Source of the DNA: Bradyrhizobium manausense
GTDB lineage: Bacteria; Pseudomonadota; Alphaproteobacteria; Rhizobiales; Xanthobacteraceae
Assembly (NCBI RefSeq): GCF_018130615.1
Contig: NZ_JAFCKB010000006.1
Span: 1-64,000, forward strand
Length of the DNA: 64,000 nucleotides
Direction of reading: 5' to 3'
Below the pieces are notes generated by a model that searched no databases, was not told the origin of the DNA, and saw nothing but the letters and a program-made list of their open reading frames with translations. Positions 18,239-27,216 of this stretch are shown here, piece after piece. Numbering within the stretch: position 1 is the stretch's first letter; every line of letters begins with the position of its first letter. A program made the position numbers and the translations under genes.

Positions 18239-19521
18239 GTATCCTCCTTGGTTGCCGCTGCGCGCCCTCGGTCGGCGAACCGAGCAGGGAGCGCGCGATC
18301 AATTAACTGCCTGTAGAGAGCGGCATGCTGGTCGACAACGGTCGCGAGCGAGAATTCCCTCCTGACATACTCGGCGGCGCGACCGGCCATGACCAGGCCC
18401 TTCTCGCGATTGGCGAGCAAGTGAAGAATCTTTGCGGCCAGCACGGGCGGCGCTCCCGGGGGCACCAGCAAGCCATTCCATCCATCGCGGATCACTTCGG
18501 CGCATCCCGGCATGGTCGTGGTCACCGTCGGCACACCGGCGAGTGCGGCCTCGAGGAGAACCCGCGGTACGCCTTCACGGTACTCAGTCGGAAACGCGAA
18601 TACATTCGCGGGCCTGAACAGGGCTGGAATGTCTGATCTCGGCCCGATTGCCTTCACGTAGGGCGCATGCTGGTCGATCTCGGCTTGCGTGATGGCGAGA
18701 GGACCTTCGGAGTCGCGCGGTCCGACAAGCAGGAAGCGTACATTCGGGCGCACCGCATGCACGCGGGCAGCCGCCTCGAGCAGGGCCGGAATGCCCTTCT
18801 GTCTGGTCATCCGCGTCACGGTGATCACGACTTCGGCGTCGCCTAGCCCAAGCTCGTTGCGAAGCTGTGCTGGTGATGGTCCCGAATTCAGCGCCCGGTC
18901 GAAGCCCTCGACGTCGACGCCGGCTCCTCGGATCAGAACGGGCATCTTTCCGGCCATGCCGTGACGCTCGAAGAACGCGCGGTCGTCACCGATCTCGAAG
19001 ACGGTAGCGGCGGCGGTGCGGGCCGCGAGCTTGTGGAGTGCGCGATAGACCGGACGCAGCGATAAGGCGAGGGGAGAGCGAGACGAATAGAGAAACGCAC
19101 GTCCGTTAATTGTACGAATGGCCAGCACGCCAGGGGCGCTTCGCGCAGCCAAAGGCAGGAATATCGAGGGTTTGGTATCGAAGCTTTGCGCGAGATCCGG
19201 CTGCTCTTCGATCAAGATCTTCGCAAGGCGTTTGATGGCCGCCAAATCGGCCCGCGGATTTACGAACCGGTTGAACTGGAACTTCCGATAACGGATGCCT
19301 GCTCTTACAAATGGAGCCGGGTCGCCGCTGGCGACGGCCGTTATGCGGAAGCCGCGGTCGCGCAGCGCACACATCGCCGGAAGGCGAAGATGATGATCTT
19401 CGCCTCCGATATAGAGCAGATGGGGCTCCAGCGGACCGCGTTGGTCCTCCGGCGTTTCGCTTCCATCGTCCAAGAAGCGTGAGACGTATCTGCGATCGCC
19501 GTCCAGCCCTGGTTTCAACAT
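18226..19521 (-). CDS. Glycosyltransferase family 4 (GT-B fold)
   Basis: 431 residues from the ATG at 19521 (GGGAG eight bases upstream). GT-B fold: the N-terminal domain starts PHLLYIGGEDHHLRLPAMCALRDRGF, and the C-terminal domain begins VVITVTRMTRQKGIPALLEAA and carries the E-x7-E type motif in EYREGVPRVLLEA, followed by GVPTVTTTMPGCAEVIRDGWNGLLVPPG. It adds a sugar from a nucleotide donor to the lipid-linked intermediate at the cytoplasmic face. It is the only recognisable glycosyltransferase in the locus besides the initiating transferase, which implies a very short repeat unit or further enzymes elsewhere. It is first in the leftward operon, with a 741-bp gap upstream. Confidence 0.88.
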   Translation of the reverse strand: MLKPGLDGDRRYVSRFLDDGSETPEDQRGPLEPHLLYIGGEDHHLRLPAMCALRDRGFRITAVASGDPAPFVRAGIRYRKFQFNRFVNPRADLAAIKRLAKILIEEQPDLAQSFDTKPSIFLPLAARSAPGVLAIRTINGRAFLYSSRSPLALSLRPVYRALHKLAARTAAATVFEIGDDRAFFERHGMAGKMPVLIRGAGVDVEGFDRALNSGPSPAQLRNELGLGDAEVVITVTRMTRQKGIPALLEAAARVHAVRPNVRFLLVGPRDSEGPLAITQAEIDQHAPYVKAIGPRSDIPALFRPANVFAFPTEYREGVPRVLLEAALAGVPTVTTTMPGCAEVIRDGWNGLLVPPGAPPVLAAKILHLLANREKGLVMAGRAAEYVRREFSLATVVDQHAALYRQLIDRALPARFADRGRAAATKEDTCVL

Positions 19522-20262
19522 TCGCAAAACTCCCGCATTCGATATCGCCCCACGTCTTTGCAAATGTCGACAGCCCGTCGGCCAAGACAGGATCATCCGT
19601 TGGATCGCAGCTCACTTGAACGATGTGGCGCTCGTCGATTGATCGGAAACCGCAAACCGGTATCCGTTCAAAAAGTGCCAACACGCTAAAGAAGGCGCGA
19701 ATTTCACCATGCAACCGAGAGAGTTGTCTGCAAATCCACTATTATCACGGCGAGTTCGCGATCGTATCTGAATAAAGGGGTAACTACACGATCGCTCGCG
19801 CAATCGGCGACGGTCCGGATCGATGCTGAGCGAGGATCATCGCGCGCGGGAATGTGTTGGTTGTGCGGCGCGTGGCGAGGGCGGTTTGATAAGGCGATAT
19901 TCCATCGGTCCTTGGCTGGCAGATGGGATGCATGATGCAGCTCCTGCGCTTCCACTACCCCTTTTGGATTAACTCTATGGCTTCGATCTAGCGGCGGGCG
20001 ATCTTCCACCCCGTTCCGCCGCGTGCGAGCCTGTCGGGGACGCCACCTCGGTGTGGGCTGCCGAGCTTCGGAGCTACCTATTCGGAAGTAGTGAAATTGC
20101 ACGTGTACTGCGTTTTTGCTGCGCGGGTATCTCGTAAGCAGGGTTAGAGTTACGGCCTCAGCGCACGTGTTGGCTTGAAAGCGAAGTCGCCTTCTTCTGT
20201 TGGTCGCAGGCTCGATCAAAGGCCGCCTCCCGTGCGTCAGCAGTGAGTGTTCTCCTTGACGT
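19522..20262. other. Divergent intergenic region between polysaccharide operon and HlyB-type secretion genes
   Basis: About 740 bp without a supported gene; open frames here are antisense or out of character. It separates the leftward GT4-to-flippase operon from the rightward type I secretion genes and must hold their promoters. Several AT-richer patches occur (around 19730-19780 and 19960-19980), but I could not assign a defined promoter or operator. Confidence 0.5.
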
Positions 20263-20289
20263 TTGTCGCGTGAGATATTGGCGGACCAC

Positions 20290-22431
20290 ATGCGGGATAT
20301 CCGAGAAATCGCATCGCCAGAACAATCGGGGTGCTTCGCGCTCGTGTTGCTGCTCAGATTGCACGGCATTGCAGCCGAAGAGGAGCAACTCCGGCATCGT
20401 GTAGGCACCCGTCAGATCGGGGTGACGGAGATGGTGCGATGCGCGAAAGCCTTCGGCCTCAAGGCGCGAACGATCAGAACCGGTTGGGCTCGTCTTGGGC
20501 GCATACCCTTGCCGGGGATCGCCGTGCTCAATCAAGGCGGCTTCCTCCTGGTTGGCAAGGCGGACGGGGACGAGGTCCTGGTTCAGTGTCCCTCGGAGCC
20601 CCGTCCGCGCAAACTCAGTCGTGCCGAATTCGAGACGCTTTGGGACGGTCGCGTGGTCTTGATGGCGCGTAGGGCGTCCCTTTCCGATCTGTCTCGCCGA
20701 TTTGATGTCACTTGGTTTCTTGGTGCCATCCGGAAATATCGCCACCTGCTCGGAGAGGTGCTGCTCGCCTCCTTCTTCCTGCAGGTATTCGCCCTCGTTA
20801 GTCCGCTGTTCTTTCAGGTAGTCATCGACAAGGTGCTCGTCCATCGCGGAATTAGCACGCTCGAGGTGTTGGTGATCGGACTGGCTGTGATCGCAGTTTT
20901 CGAAGCCATTCTGGGTGGATTACGAACTTATCTTTTTTCTCATACGACAAACCGGATCGACGTCGAGCTCGGCGCGCGGCTCTACCGCCATCTCGCGTCG
21001 TTGCCGCTGATGTATTTCCAGACGCGTCGCGTGGGCGACTCGGTCGCCCGCGTTCAGGAGCTGGAGAACATCCGGAGCTTTCTGACGAGCTCGGCGCTGA
21101 CCTTCATCATCGATTTCATGTTCACCGTGGTGTTCATCGCGGTGATGTTCGTATACTCGCCGATGCTCACGCTGATCGTTCTGGGAGCGTTTCCGTTCTA
21201 CGTCGGCATTTCGATCGTTGCGACACCGCTATTCCGCCAACGGCTGGATGAAAAGTTCCGGCGCGGCGCTGAAAATCAGGCCTTCCTGGTCGAGAGCATA
21301 ACCGGCGTACAAACGCTGAAGGCCCTGGCCGTTGAGCCGCAAATGAACAGGCGCTGGGAGGAGCAGCTTGCCGCCTATGTTTCCGCAAGCTTTCGCGTCG
21401 TGAGCCTTGGAAACATAGCAAGTCAGGCGGTGCAATTGGTGAGCCATCTGGTCATGGTTGCAATCCTGTTCTTCGGCGCGAAGCTGGTGATCGAAGGTCA
21501 CTTGACCGTTGGCGAACTGGTGGCCTTCAATATGCTGGCAAATCGCGTCAACATGCCGGTCTTGCGTATCGCCCAAATCTGGCAGGACTTCCATCAGGTC
21601 CGCCTGTCGATCGAGCGATTGGGGGATATTCTCAATACTCGGCCGGAGCCGGCTATCGGCTTGGGCAGGGCCATCCTTCCGGCGATTCGAGGCGCCGTGA
21701 CATTCGACCATGTCGGATTTCGATATCGCCTTGATGGTCCGGAAACGCTGCACGACATCAGCTTCCACGTTTCGGCCGGCGAGGTCGTTGGCATCGTGGG
21801 ACCATCGGGCTCGGGCAAGAGTACCCTGACCAAACTCATCGAGCGGCTGTACGTACCGGAAACCGGCCGGGTTCTCATCGATGGCGTCGACCTGGCCATG
21901 ACAGATGCCGCCTGGTTGCGACGTCAGGTGGGAGTCGTCCTGCAGGAGGACGTGCTTTTCAATCGAACCGTGGCCGAGAACATTGCGCTTGCAGATCCCG
22001 CCATGCCGATGCAACGCATCATTGATGCGGCAACGCTTGCCGGCGCACACGAGTTCATACTCGAGCTTTCCGAAGGCTACGATACCATCGTGGGAGAACG
22101 CGGCTGCAGCCTTTCCGGCGGCCAACGGCAGCGCATCGCGATTGCGCGGGCGCTGGTCAATGATCCTCGCATCTTGATTTTCGATGAGGCGACCAGCGCG
22201 CTCGATTATGAGAGCGAACGCATCATTCAGGACAACATGAAGCACATTTGTGAGAGGCGCACCGTCTTTATCATTGCCCACCGGCTTTCTACGGTGCGTC
22301 GAGCAGATCGGATCATCACCATCGAGCGCGGGCGGATCGTCGAGGACGGTACCCACGATGAGTTGATCCGCTCGAACGGGCGCTACGCGAACTTGCATTT
22401 GCTGCAGGCAGGGATCAATGACCATCGCTAG
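20290..22431 (+). CDS. Type I secretion ABC transporter, HlyB-type with degenerate C39-like domain
   Basis: 713 residues. The N-terminal C39-like domain (about 1-125) is followed by a six-helix membrane domain very like HlyB (FALVSPLFFQVVIDKVLVHRG, HTTNRIDVELGARLYRHL, YFQTRRVGDSVARV). The ABC domain has Walker A GPSGSGKST (near 504), LSGGQRQR (near 608) and Walker B ILIFDEAT (near 628). In the C39-like domain a Cys is present (SGCFALVLLLRLHG) but the His expected in the later D/N-G-x-H-F motif is missing (NQGGFLLVGK), so it probably binds substrate rather than cleaves a leader. HlyB-type transporters export RTX-like, leaderless proteins. I prefer the ATG at 20290; a TTG at 20263 is possible. 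It overlaps the adaptor gene by 14 bp. Confidence 0.92.
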   Translation: MRDIREIASPEQSGCFALVLLLRLHGIAAEEEQLRHRVGTRQIGVTEMVRCAKAFGLKARTIRTGWARLGRIPLPGIAVLNQGGFLLVGKADGDEVLVQCPSEPRPRKLSRAEFETLWDGRVVLMARRASLSDLSRRFDVTWFLGAIRKYRHLLGEVLLASFFLQVFALVSPLFFQVVIDKVLVHRGISTLEVLVIGLAVIAVFEAILGGLRTYLFSHTTNRIDVELGARLYRHLASLPLMYFQTRRVGDSVARVQELENIRSFLTSSALTFIIDFMFTVVFIAVMFVYSPMLTLIVLGAFPFYVGISIVATPLFRQRLDEKFRRGAENQAFLVESITGVQTLKALAVEPQMNRRWEEQLAAYVSASFRVVSLGNIASQAVQLVSHLVMVAILFFGAKLVIEGHLTVGELVAFNMLANRVNMPVLRIAQIWQDFHQVRLSIERLGDILNTRPEPAIGLGRAILPAIRGAVTFDHVGFRYRLDGPETLHDISFHVSAGEVVGIVGPSGSGKSTLTKLIERLYVPETGRVLIDGVDLAMTDAAWLRRQVGVVLQEDVLFNRTVAENIALADPAMPMQRIIDAATLAGAHEFILELSEGYDTIVGERGCSLSGGQRQRIAIARALVNDPRILIFDEATSALDYESERIIQDNMKHICERRTVFIIAHRLSTVRRADRIITIERGRIVEDGTHDELIRSNGRYANLHLLQAGINDHR

Positions 22432-23839
22432 ACGCATCGTTCAGTTCCCAAATCGGTCCCGGCGCGAGGAGGAGACCGCCTTTCTCCCGGCTGCGCTGGA
22501 GGTGCTCGAGAGGCCGCCGTCGCCGATCGGCCGCGCCACCGGCATGATCATCATCTTGCTGTTTTGCGCCGCCTTGGCCTGGGCCTCGCTCTCCAAGGTG
22601 GATGTTGTCGCGACCGCATCGGGCAAGGTCGTGGTGAATGGCCGGACCAAAGTCATCCAGCCCGCGGAAACAGGGGTGGTGCGTGCGATCCGCGTCAGGG
22701 ACGGCACGATGGTCAAGGCGGGTGACGTGCTGATCGAACTGGATCCCACAATCACGGCCGCTGAACTCGATCACGTGAAGAGCGACCTGCTTGCCGCCCA
22801 GCTTGACACCGCCAGGTTGCGCGCGGCGCTGGTGCCCGGCGATCCCATTGCCGAGTTCGTTCCTCCAGCAGGAGCCAGCGGTCAGATGGTTGACCTGCAG
22901 CGCCAGTTCTTGGCCAGCCAGATGGCGGAGCAAGCGACGAAGCTGTCGGAGCTCGACAGACAGTTGGCACAGAAGAAAGCGGAGAGCGAAACAATCGCGG
23001 CGACGATATCGAAACTCGATGCAACGATCCCCCTTCTCGAGGAGCGCGTGAACGTTCGCAAATATCTCTACGACAAAGCGATCGGGTCCAAGATCATCTA
23101 TCTTACCGAAGCTCAGGAATTGGTTGGCCAGCAGCATGACGTTCTGGTCCAGCAGAGCCGGCTCCACGAAGCCGAGGCCGCGACGGCGAGTCTGGCGCAG
23201 GCCAGATCCAAAGCGGAAGCGGAGTTTCGGCGTGCGCTCTATGATGATCTGTCCAAGGCCGAACAGCGGGCCGCCGGTCTCGCTCAGGATTTGATCAAGG
23301 CGGAGCAACGGGCGAGACTGCAAATCCTCACCGCGCCGGTCGACGGGGTGGTGCAGCAGCTCGCGGTACACACGATCGGTGGGGTGGTCACGCCGGCGCA
23401 AACATTGGCGGCCGTCGTTTCGTTGAACCCGGACTTCGAGGTCGAGGCTCTTGTGTCGAACCGTGATATTGGCTTTGTCGTTCCGGGACAATCCGTCGCA
23501 ATCAAGATTGATACGTTCAATTTTACGCGCTATGGCCTGCTGAACGGTCGGGTGCTCAGCATCTCGCGGGATGCGATCATACGTGATCGGCGTGAGGACG
23601 GTGCGAGGGATCAGGCCGGCGGAACGGAGATTGCGTCCAGCGAGCCGAAAGGGCAGGAGTTGAACTATGCGGCTCGCGTCAGCCTCGACCGTACCTCGAT
23701 GGAGGTCGAGGGCCGGACCGTTCAGCTCTCGCCCGGAATGGCGGTGACCGTCGAGATCAGGACGGGGTCGCGGCGAATCATCAGCTATCTGCTCTCGCCG
23801 TTGATGCGCTACAATCAGGAAGTATTGCGGGAGAGATAG
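22418..23839 (+). CDS. Type I secretion periplasmic adaptor (HlyD family)
   Basis: 473 residues. A cytoplasmic N-terminus of about 40 residues is followed by one membrane helix (about 42-60), a lipoyl half (SGKVVVNGRTKVIQPAETGVVRAI), a long coiled-coil hairpin, the second lipoyl half (ILTAPVDGVVQQLAVHTIGGVV) and a C-terminal beta-barrel ending SYLLSPLMRYNQEVLRER, the typical HlyD C-terminus. It is translated from a start inside the end of the HlyB-type gene. It forms the inner part of a second type I system together with that gene. No TolC homologue is adjacent. The likely cargo candidate in the window is the giant protein at 35283. Confidence 0.92.
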   Translation: MTIARRIVQFPNRSRREEETAFLPAALEVLERPPSPIGRATGMIIILLFCAALAWASLSKVDVVATASGKVVVNGRTKVIQPAETGVVRAIRVRDGTMVKAGDVLIELDPTITAAELDHVKSDLLAAQLDTARLRAALVPGDPIAEFVPPAGASGQMVDLQRQFLASQMAEQATKLSELDRQLAQKKAESETIAATISKLDATIPLLEERVNVRKYLYDKAIGSKIIYLTEAQELVGQQHDVLVQQSRLHEAEAATASLAQARSKAEAEFRRALYDDLSKAEQRAAGLAQDLIKAEQRARLQILTAPVDGVVQQLAVHTIGGVVTPAQTLAAVVSLNPDFEVEALVSNRDIGFVVPGQSVAIKIDTFNFTRYGLLNGRVLSISRDAIIRDRREDGARDQAGGTEIASSEPKGQELNYAARVSLDRTSMEVEGRTVQLSPGMAVTVEIRTGSRRIISYLLSPLMRYNQEVLRER

Positions 23840-23877
23840 CGGCGAGGCCGCTTTGAGGATGGAAGAGCGAGCTTGCT

Positions 23878-23895
23878 GGGTCTCGAGCGAGACCC
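23878..23895. terminator. Hairpin between convergent secretion and regulator genes
   Basis: A perfect 7-bp stem (GGGTCTC and GAGACCC) with a 4-nt loop lies between the HlyD stop at 23839 and the LuxR-type gene stop at 23973, where transcription from both sides must end. There is no strong T-run, so it is only a candidate bidirectional terminator. Confidence 0.35.
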
Positions 23896-23972
23896 GACGA
23901 TGGAGGGCCGCGTCGCGACGATCGTCATTCGGATGCGTCTCGCGGCAGCAAACCAGGGTCGGAAAAAGGGGG

Positions 23973-24629
23973 CTACGGTAGGAGGGCAATACGTCCCAAC
24001 AGGGAGACGAGCTCCACCTGGCGTCGCGTCTGCGTCTTGACGAACAGCGAGGCGAGATGGGAGCGGATCGTCGTCCGGCTCAGGCGCTGGGAGCGGGCAA
24101 TATCGAGCAAATTGCCGCCACGTGCCAATTCAATAGCGACATGAATCTCCGCGGCCGTGAGGCCGAACAAGCGCTGCAGCGTTCGGGGTGACGGCTCCGG
24201 ACGTGCATCGAGGTCGAGCAGGACGATCGCACAGGTGTCGTCCGACCAGACACTGGTCGTCTGATTGACAAGACTTGCTATGCCTTCGCGGTAGGACGTT
24301 GCCAGCCACGCTATCGAACCCGTGGGAATTTCGACGCCCGCGCGTTTTACGATCTGCCTGACGGCGCCAGAGAGCGAGTTCGCAACGACGGCGGATCCAC
24401 AGAAGCGCTCCAGGATGGCGCGGCCCGCCGGGCTGAGCTCGACCACATGGCCATGCTTGAGCAAGACATGCGCGCAGCCGAAACGACCGAGCGCCGCATG
24501 CAACTCATCGCGCAGGTCGAACCGATGGTCGTCATCGGGGATCGGGGGAGCCCGGTTTGAAATGTTGAAAATGGATTCCCTGGACTGGTAATGCGATGCA
24601 ACCGAGCTGCTCTGGGTTAAGTTCAGCAT
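23973..24629 (-). CDS. LuxR-type HTH regulator with PAS-like N-terminus
   Basis: 218 residues from the ATG at 24629 (AAGGGGG upstream). The C-terminal 60 residues are a LuxR/GerE helix-turn-helix: LFGLTAAEIHVAIELARGGNLLDIARSQRLSRTTIRSHLASLFVKTQTRRQVELV. The N-terminal half (FGCAHVLLKHGHVVELSPAGRAILE) resembles a small PAS-like sensory fold rather than a receiver. It lies between the secretion genes and the ExoF-like exporter gene, in the same direction as the latter, and so probably regulates polysaccharide or secretion genes. Ligand unknown. Confidence 0.78.
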   Translation of the reverse strand: MLNLTQSSSVASHYQSRESIFNISNRAPPIPDDDHRFDLRDELHAALGRFGCAHVLLKHGHVVELSPAGRAILERFCGSAVVANSLSGAVRQIVKRAGVEIPTGSIAWLATSYREGIASLVNQTTSVWSDDTCAIVLLDLDARPEPSPRTLQRLFGLTAAEIHVAIELARGGNLLDIARSQRLSRTTIRSHLASLFVKTQTRRQVELVSLLGRIALLP

Positions 24630-24838
24630 GCGACGCGCCCCCTTCAATCTCCTGGCTCATTCAAATGAACGACATCGGATCTCCATTCTCCAATTGGCTG
24701 GCGCGTTGTAAACGTTGAATAGGGGTTAGGCGATCAACTTGGGAGTACTCCAGCCGGCGTTCGCGCGCAGGCAGAGAAGGTTGACGCGGGGTAGCCGGAC
24801 GCTCTGTGAGACGGGGCGATGAGTTCGAGCCGGTGGTC

Positions 24839-26098
24839 TCAGGAGCCGCCGTGGGGCCGCAGCGCGATTTCGATGACGTCGCCCGGTTCGAGGTCGTAAT
24901 CCTCGGATACGACGATCTTCTCCCAGCTCTGGCCGGACTTTCGCACGAGGGTGACCTGGGGCTTGAGGTCACCTGTTCCCGCCGGCACCGCCGCGCTTCC
25001 GTTGACAGGCTGCAACTTCTGCCCCACCGATTTCATTCTGATACGAAGGTCGGCAATATGAACGTTGGAGTCTTTCAGCTCGCGAAGCAGCGCGATCGTG
25101 CGCTGGCTTGCGGCGCGATCGATCTGCCGGGCCGAGTCCTCGCGCTGCCGTTGAAGACGCATGAGCTCGACCGTGGTTTGCAGGCGCCGGGTCGAAGAAA
25201 GCAGAAGGGCACGCCGGCTTTCGGTGACGCGGGGGCTCGGCAGCGAGCCCGAACCGAACAGCTTCACGACGCGATCGAGCTCTTCCTCATCCGCCTGGAC
25301 ACCCTTTTCTTCGCCTTCCTGCTGCTTGCTGAGCGCCGCGAACTGTGCGTCCGCTTGCTTCACGGCGTCTTCCAGGAATGTGCGCTCCTTGCGATAGTCG
25401 CGTTGCGCGGTCTTCAACGACTCTGCTTCAGCCTGCACGATCGGGGCTATTGCAGAGGCCGGCAAAGAAATGTCCCGGGGCGGGGTCTGATCGAATATCT
25501 CCTTGTCTGCCAGCTCAGCGTCGACGCGAAGGATATGGAAGTACTCCTTCACGTATTCCGTGGATAATGATTGATAGTCGCGCAGAAGATCCGCCGGGTC
25601 GCTGGTGCCGGGCTGGTTGCGGGAGCGCAGCAGGCTGTAACCGCCGGAAACCGCGACAGCCTGGCGTACGGTCATAGAGGACCTGTACGTCAACTGCCCG
25701 GGCGTCAGAACATCCCCGGTAACGTAGATGGGGCGGTACTCAACCACGCTTGCGATCACGTCTCCAGGCACGACGACGATTGCCTGCTCGCGCCCGTCCG
25801 GCAGCCGTTGCCGCAATATCTTCGACTGCAGAAGCGTTTCCATCCGGCTCTGCAACTCGGCCGTGGTGAGGCCCGCGACCTCGACCGTGCCGATTCCGGG
25901 AAGCGCGATCGTGCCGTCGATCTGGATTTGAGCCCGGTGACGTTGCTCCGTCGCGCCTCCAATCGATACCTCGACGGTATCTCCCGCCGCCAGGCGATAC
26001 TGTGCCGCGAAGCACGAGCTGCCGGCGAGCAGAACTATTGCGGTCAAGCCGGCAATCGTGATGTGGCTGAACGTTCGAACGCGCCTGCTGCCGTTCAT
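24839..26098 (-). CDS. Polysaccharide export protein, ExoF/Wza-like
   Basis: 419 residues from the ATG at 26098 (AGGGAG seven bases upstream). A signal peptide ends near CFAAQ. The poly-export domain follows (YRLAAGDTVEVSIGG..IDGTIALPGIGTVEVAGLTTAEL), with a SLBB-like segment (RPIYVTGDVLTPGQLTYRSSMTVRQAVAVSGGYSLL). A long alpha-helical region of about 150 residues and a second SLBB-like end (DYDLEPGDVIEIALR) complete it. This two-part layout with a helical insert and a length near 420 matches ExoF-type export proteins of rhizobia more than a Wza lipoprotein, and no lipobox is evident. It should form or support the periplasmic/outer-membrane export channel for the polysaccharide. Confidence 0.85.
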   Translation of the reverse strand: MNGSRRVRTFSHITIAGLTAIVLLAGSSCFAAQYRLAAGDTVEVSIGGATEQRHRAQIQIDGTIALPGIGTVEVAGLTTAELQSRMETLLQSKILRQRLPDGREQAIVVVPGDVIASVVEYRPIYVTGDVLTPGQLTYRSSMTVRQAVAVSGGYSLLRSRNQPGTSDPADLLRDYQSLSTEYVKEYFHILRVDAELADKEIFDQTPPRDISLPASAIAPIVQAEAESLKTAQRDYRKERTFLEDAVKQADAQFAALSKQQEGEEKGVQADEEELDRVVKLFGSGSLPSPRVTESRRALLLSSTRRLQTTVELMRLQRQREDSARQIDRAASQRTIALLRELKDSNVHIADLRIRMKSVGQKLQPVNGSAAVPAGTGDLKPQVTLVRKSGQSWEKIVVSEDYDLEPGDVIEIALRPHGGS

Positions 26099-26189
26099 GG
26101 CAATCTCCCTGTGCAATTCAAGCACGCGCGACACGATGCTGCTCATTCCGGAACACGCGCCGGAATGTCCGGACGGTCGAGCGGCGTCG

Positions 26190-27197
26190 TCATGCCATAA
26201 AATCCGTCTGCTGCCGGATTTGATTGGTAGAAAGGCGACCCCGCCACCAATTGACGGTTCGCTGCAGTCCCTCGCGCAAAGTGACCTTTGGTGTCCAGCC
26301 GGTTACCCGTACGAACCGGGTGGAGTCGGCCAGGAGTGCGCGCACTTCCGAGTTTGTCGGCCGCAGACGCTTTTCGTCCCGCAGGATCGGCTTGTGACTG
26401 GATGTCAGATCGAGAATGTTCTCAATCAGATCGCCGATTGTGATGGCGCGCTGACTGCCGGCGTTATAGGCATGGCCATATTCGAGGTCGTCCACGAGCC
26501 CGGCCGCCATGAATGCGGCGGCGGTATCCGCGACGAATGTCAGATCGCGCACGGTGGTCGTGTCGCCGACCATGATTGCATCGCATTCCGGATCGAGCGC
26601 CTGCCGGATGATCGTGCCGATGATGGCGCGTTCGCTCTGCCGAGGTCCGTACGTATTGAACGGCCTGAGGATGACGACGGGAACGCCGAACGAACGCGCG
26701 AAGGCCTCCGCCATCATGTCCGCGCCGATCTTGGAGGCCGAGTAGGGCGACTGCCCCTGCAGCGGGTGAGACTCGTCGATCGGCATCTTGATCGCCGTAC
26801 CATAGACCTCGCTCGTCGAGGTCACGACGACCCGTTCAACACCGTGTTGCCGTACCGCCTCGAGGACGTTCAATGTGCCGATCACGTTGGTCTCGACATA
26901 GGATTGCGCCGCCAGATAGGAATAGGGAATGGAGATCAGCGCTGCGAGATGAAAGACGTAGTGATGGCCCTGAACCAGTCGGCCGACGAAGGCCGCGTCG
27001 CGAATGTCGCCGCGCACGAGATTGAGCTTCTGACGGGTCGAATGGGGAAGATCGTCGAGCCAGCCATGGCTGTCAAAAGAGTTGTATTGCGCAAGTGCAG
27101 TTACGTGAGCTCCTGCCGAAACGAGCTGTTCCGTCAGATGCGATCCGATGAACCCGTCGGCTCCTGTCACAAGAATTTTTGTTCCAAGATAGGTCAT
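26190..27197 (-). CDS. NAD-dependent nucleotide-sugar 4,6-dehydratase, LegB-like SDR
   Basis: 335 residues. Extended SDR: the NAD motif TGADGFIGSH lies at 11-20, TSTSEVYG at about 126-133, and the catalytic Y-x3-K as YSASK at 152-156. Segments such as YNSFDSHGWLDDLP, FHLAALISIPYSY, DESHPLQGQSPYSASKIGAD and LRPFNTYGPRQS closely follow the LegB-type UDP-sugar 4,6-dehydratase pattern. It would make a 4-keto-6-deoxy sugar nucleotide, the substrate for the aminotransferase encoded two genes upstream. It lies 19 bp after the sugar transferase gene. The exact sugar base cannot be told from sequence. Confidence 0.85.
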   Translation of the reverse strand: MTYLGTKILVTGADGFIGSHLTEQLVSAGAHVTALAQYNSFDSHGWLDDLPHSTRQKLNLVRGDIRDAAFVGRLVQGHHYVFHLAALISIPYSYLAAQSYVETNVIGTLNVLEAVRQHGVERVVVTSTSEVYGTAIKMPIDESHPLQGQSPYSASKIGADMMAEAFARSFGVPVVILRPFNTYGPRQSERAIIGTIIRQALDPECDAIMVGDTTTVRDLTFVADTAAAFMAAGLVDDLEYGHAYNAGSQRAITIGDLIENILDLTSSHKPILRDEKRLRPTNSEVRALLADSTRFVRVTGWTPKVTLREGLQRTVNWWRGRLSTNQIRQQTDFMA

Positions 27198-27216
27198 CAG
27201 CGTCCCTTTCTGTCTC

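Noticed and set aside
19704-20408. 234-codon minus-strand frame between the GT4 and HlyB-type genes
   Set aside because: It is rich in Arg, Ser and Pro with no signal, domain or ribosome-binding site, and it overlaps the well-supported start of the HlyB-type gene.
22415-23989. 524-codon minus-strand frame opposite the HlyD gene
   Set aside because: The plus strand encodes a canonical HlyD adaptor coupled to the HlyB-type gene; the antisense frame has no family pattern.
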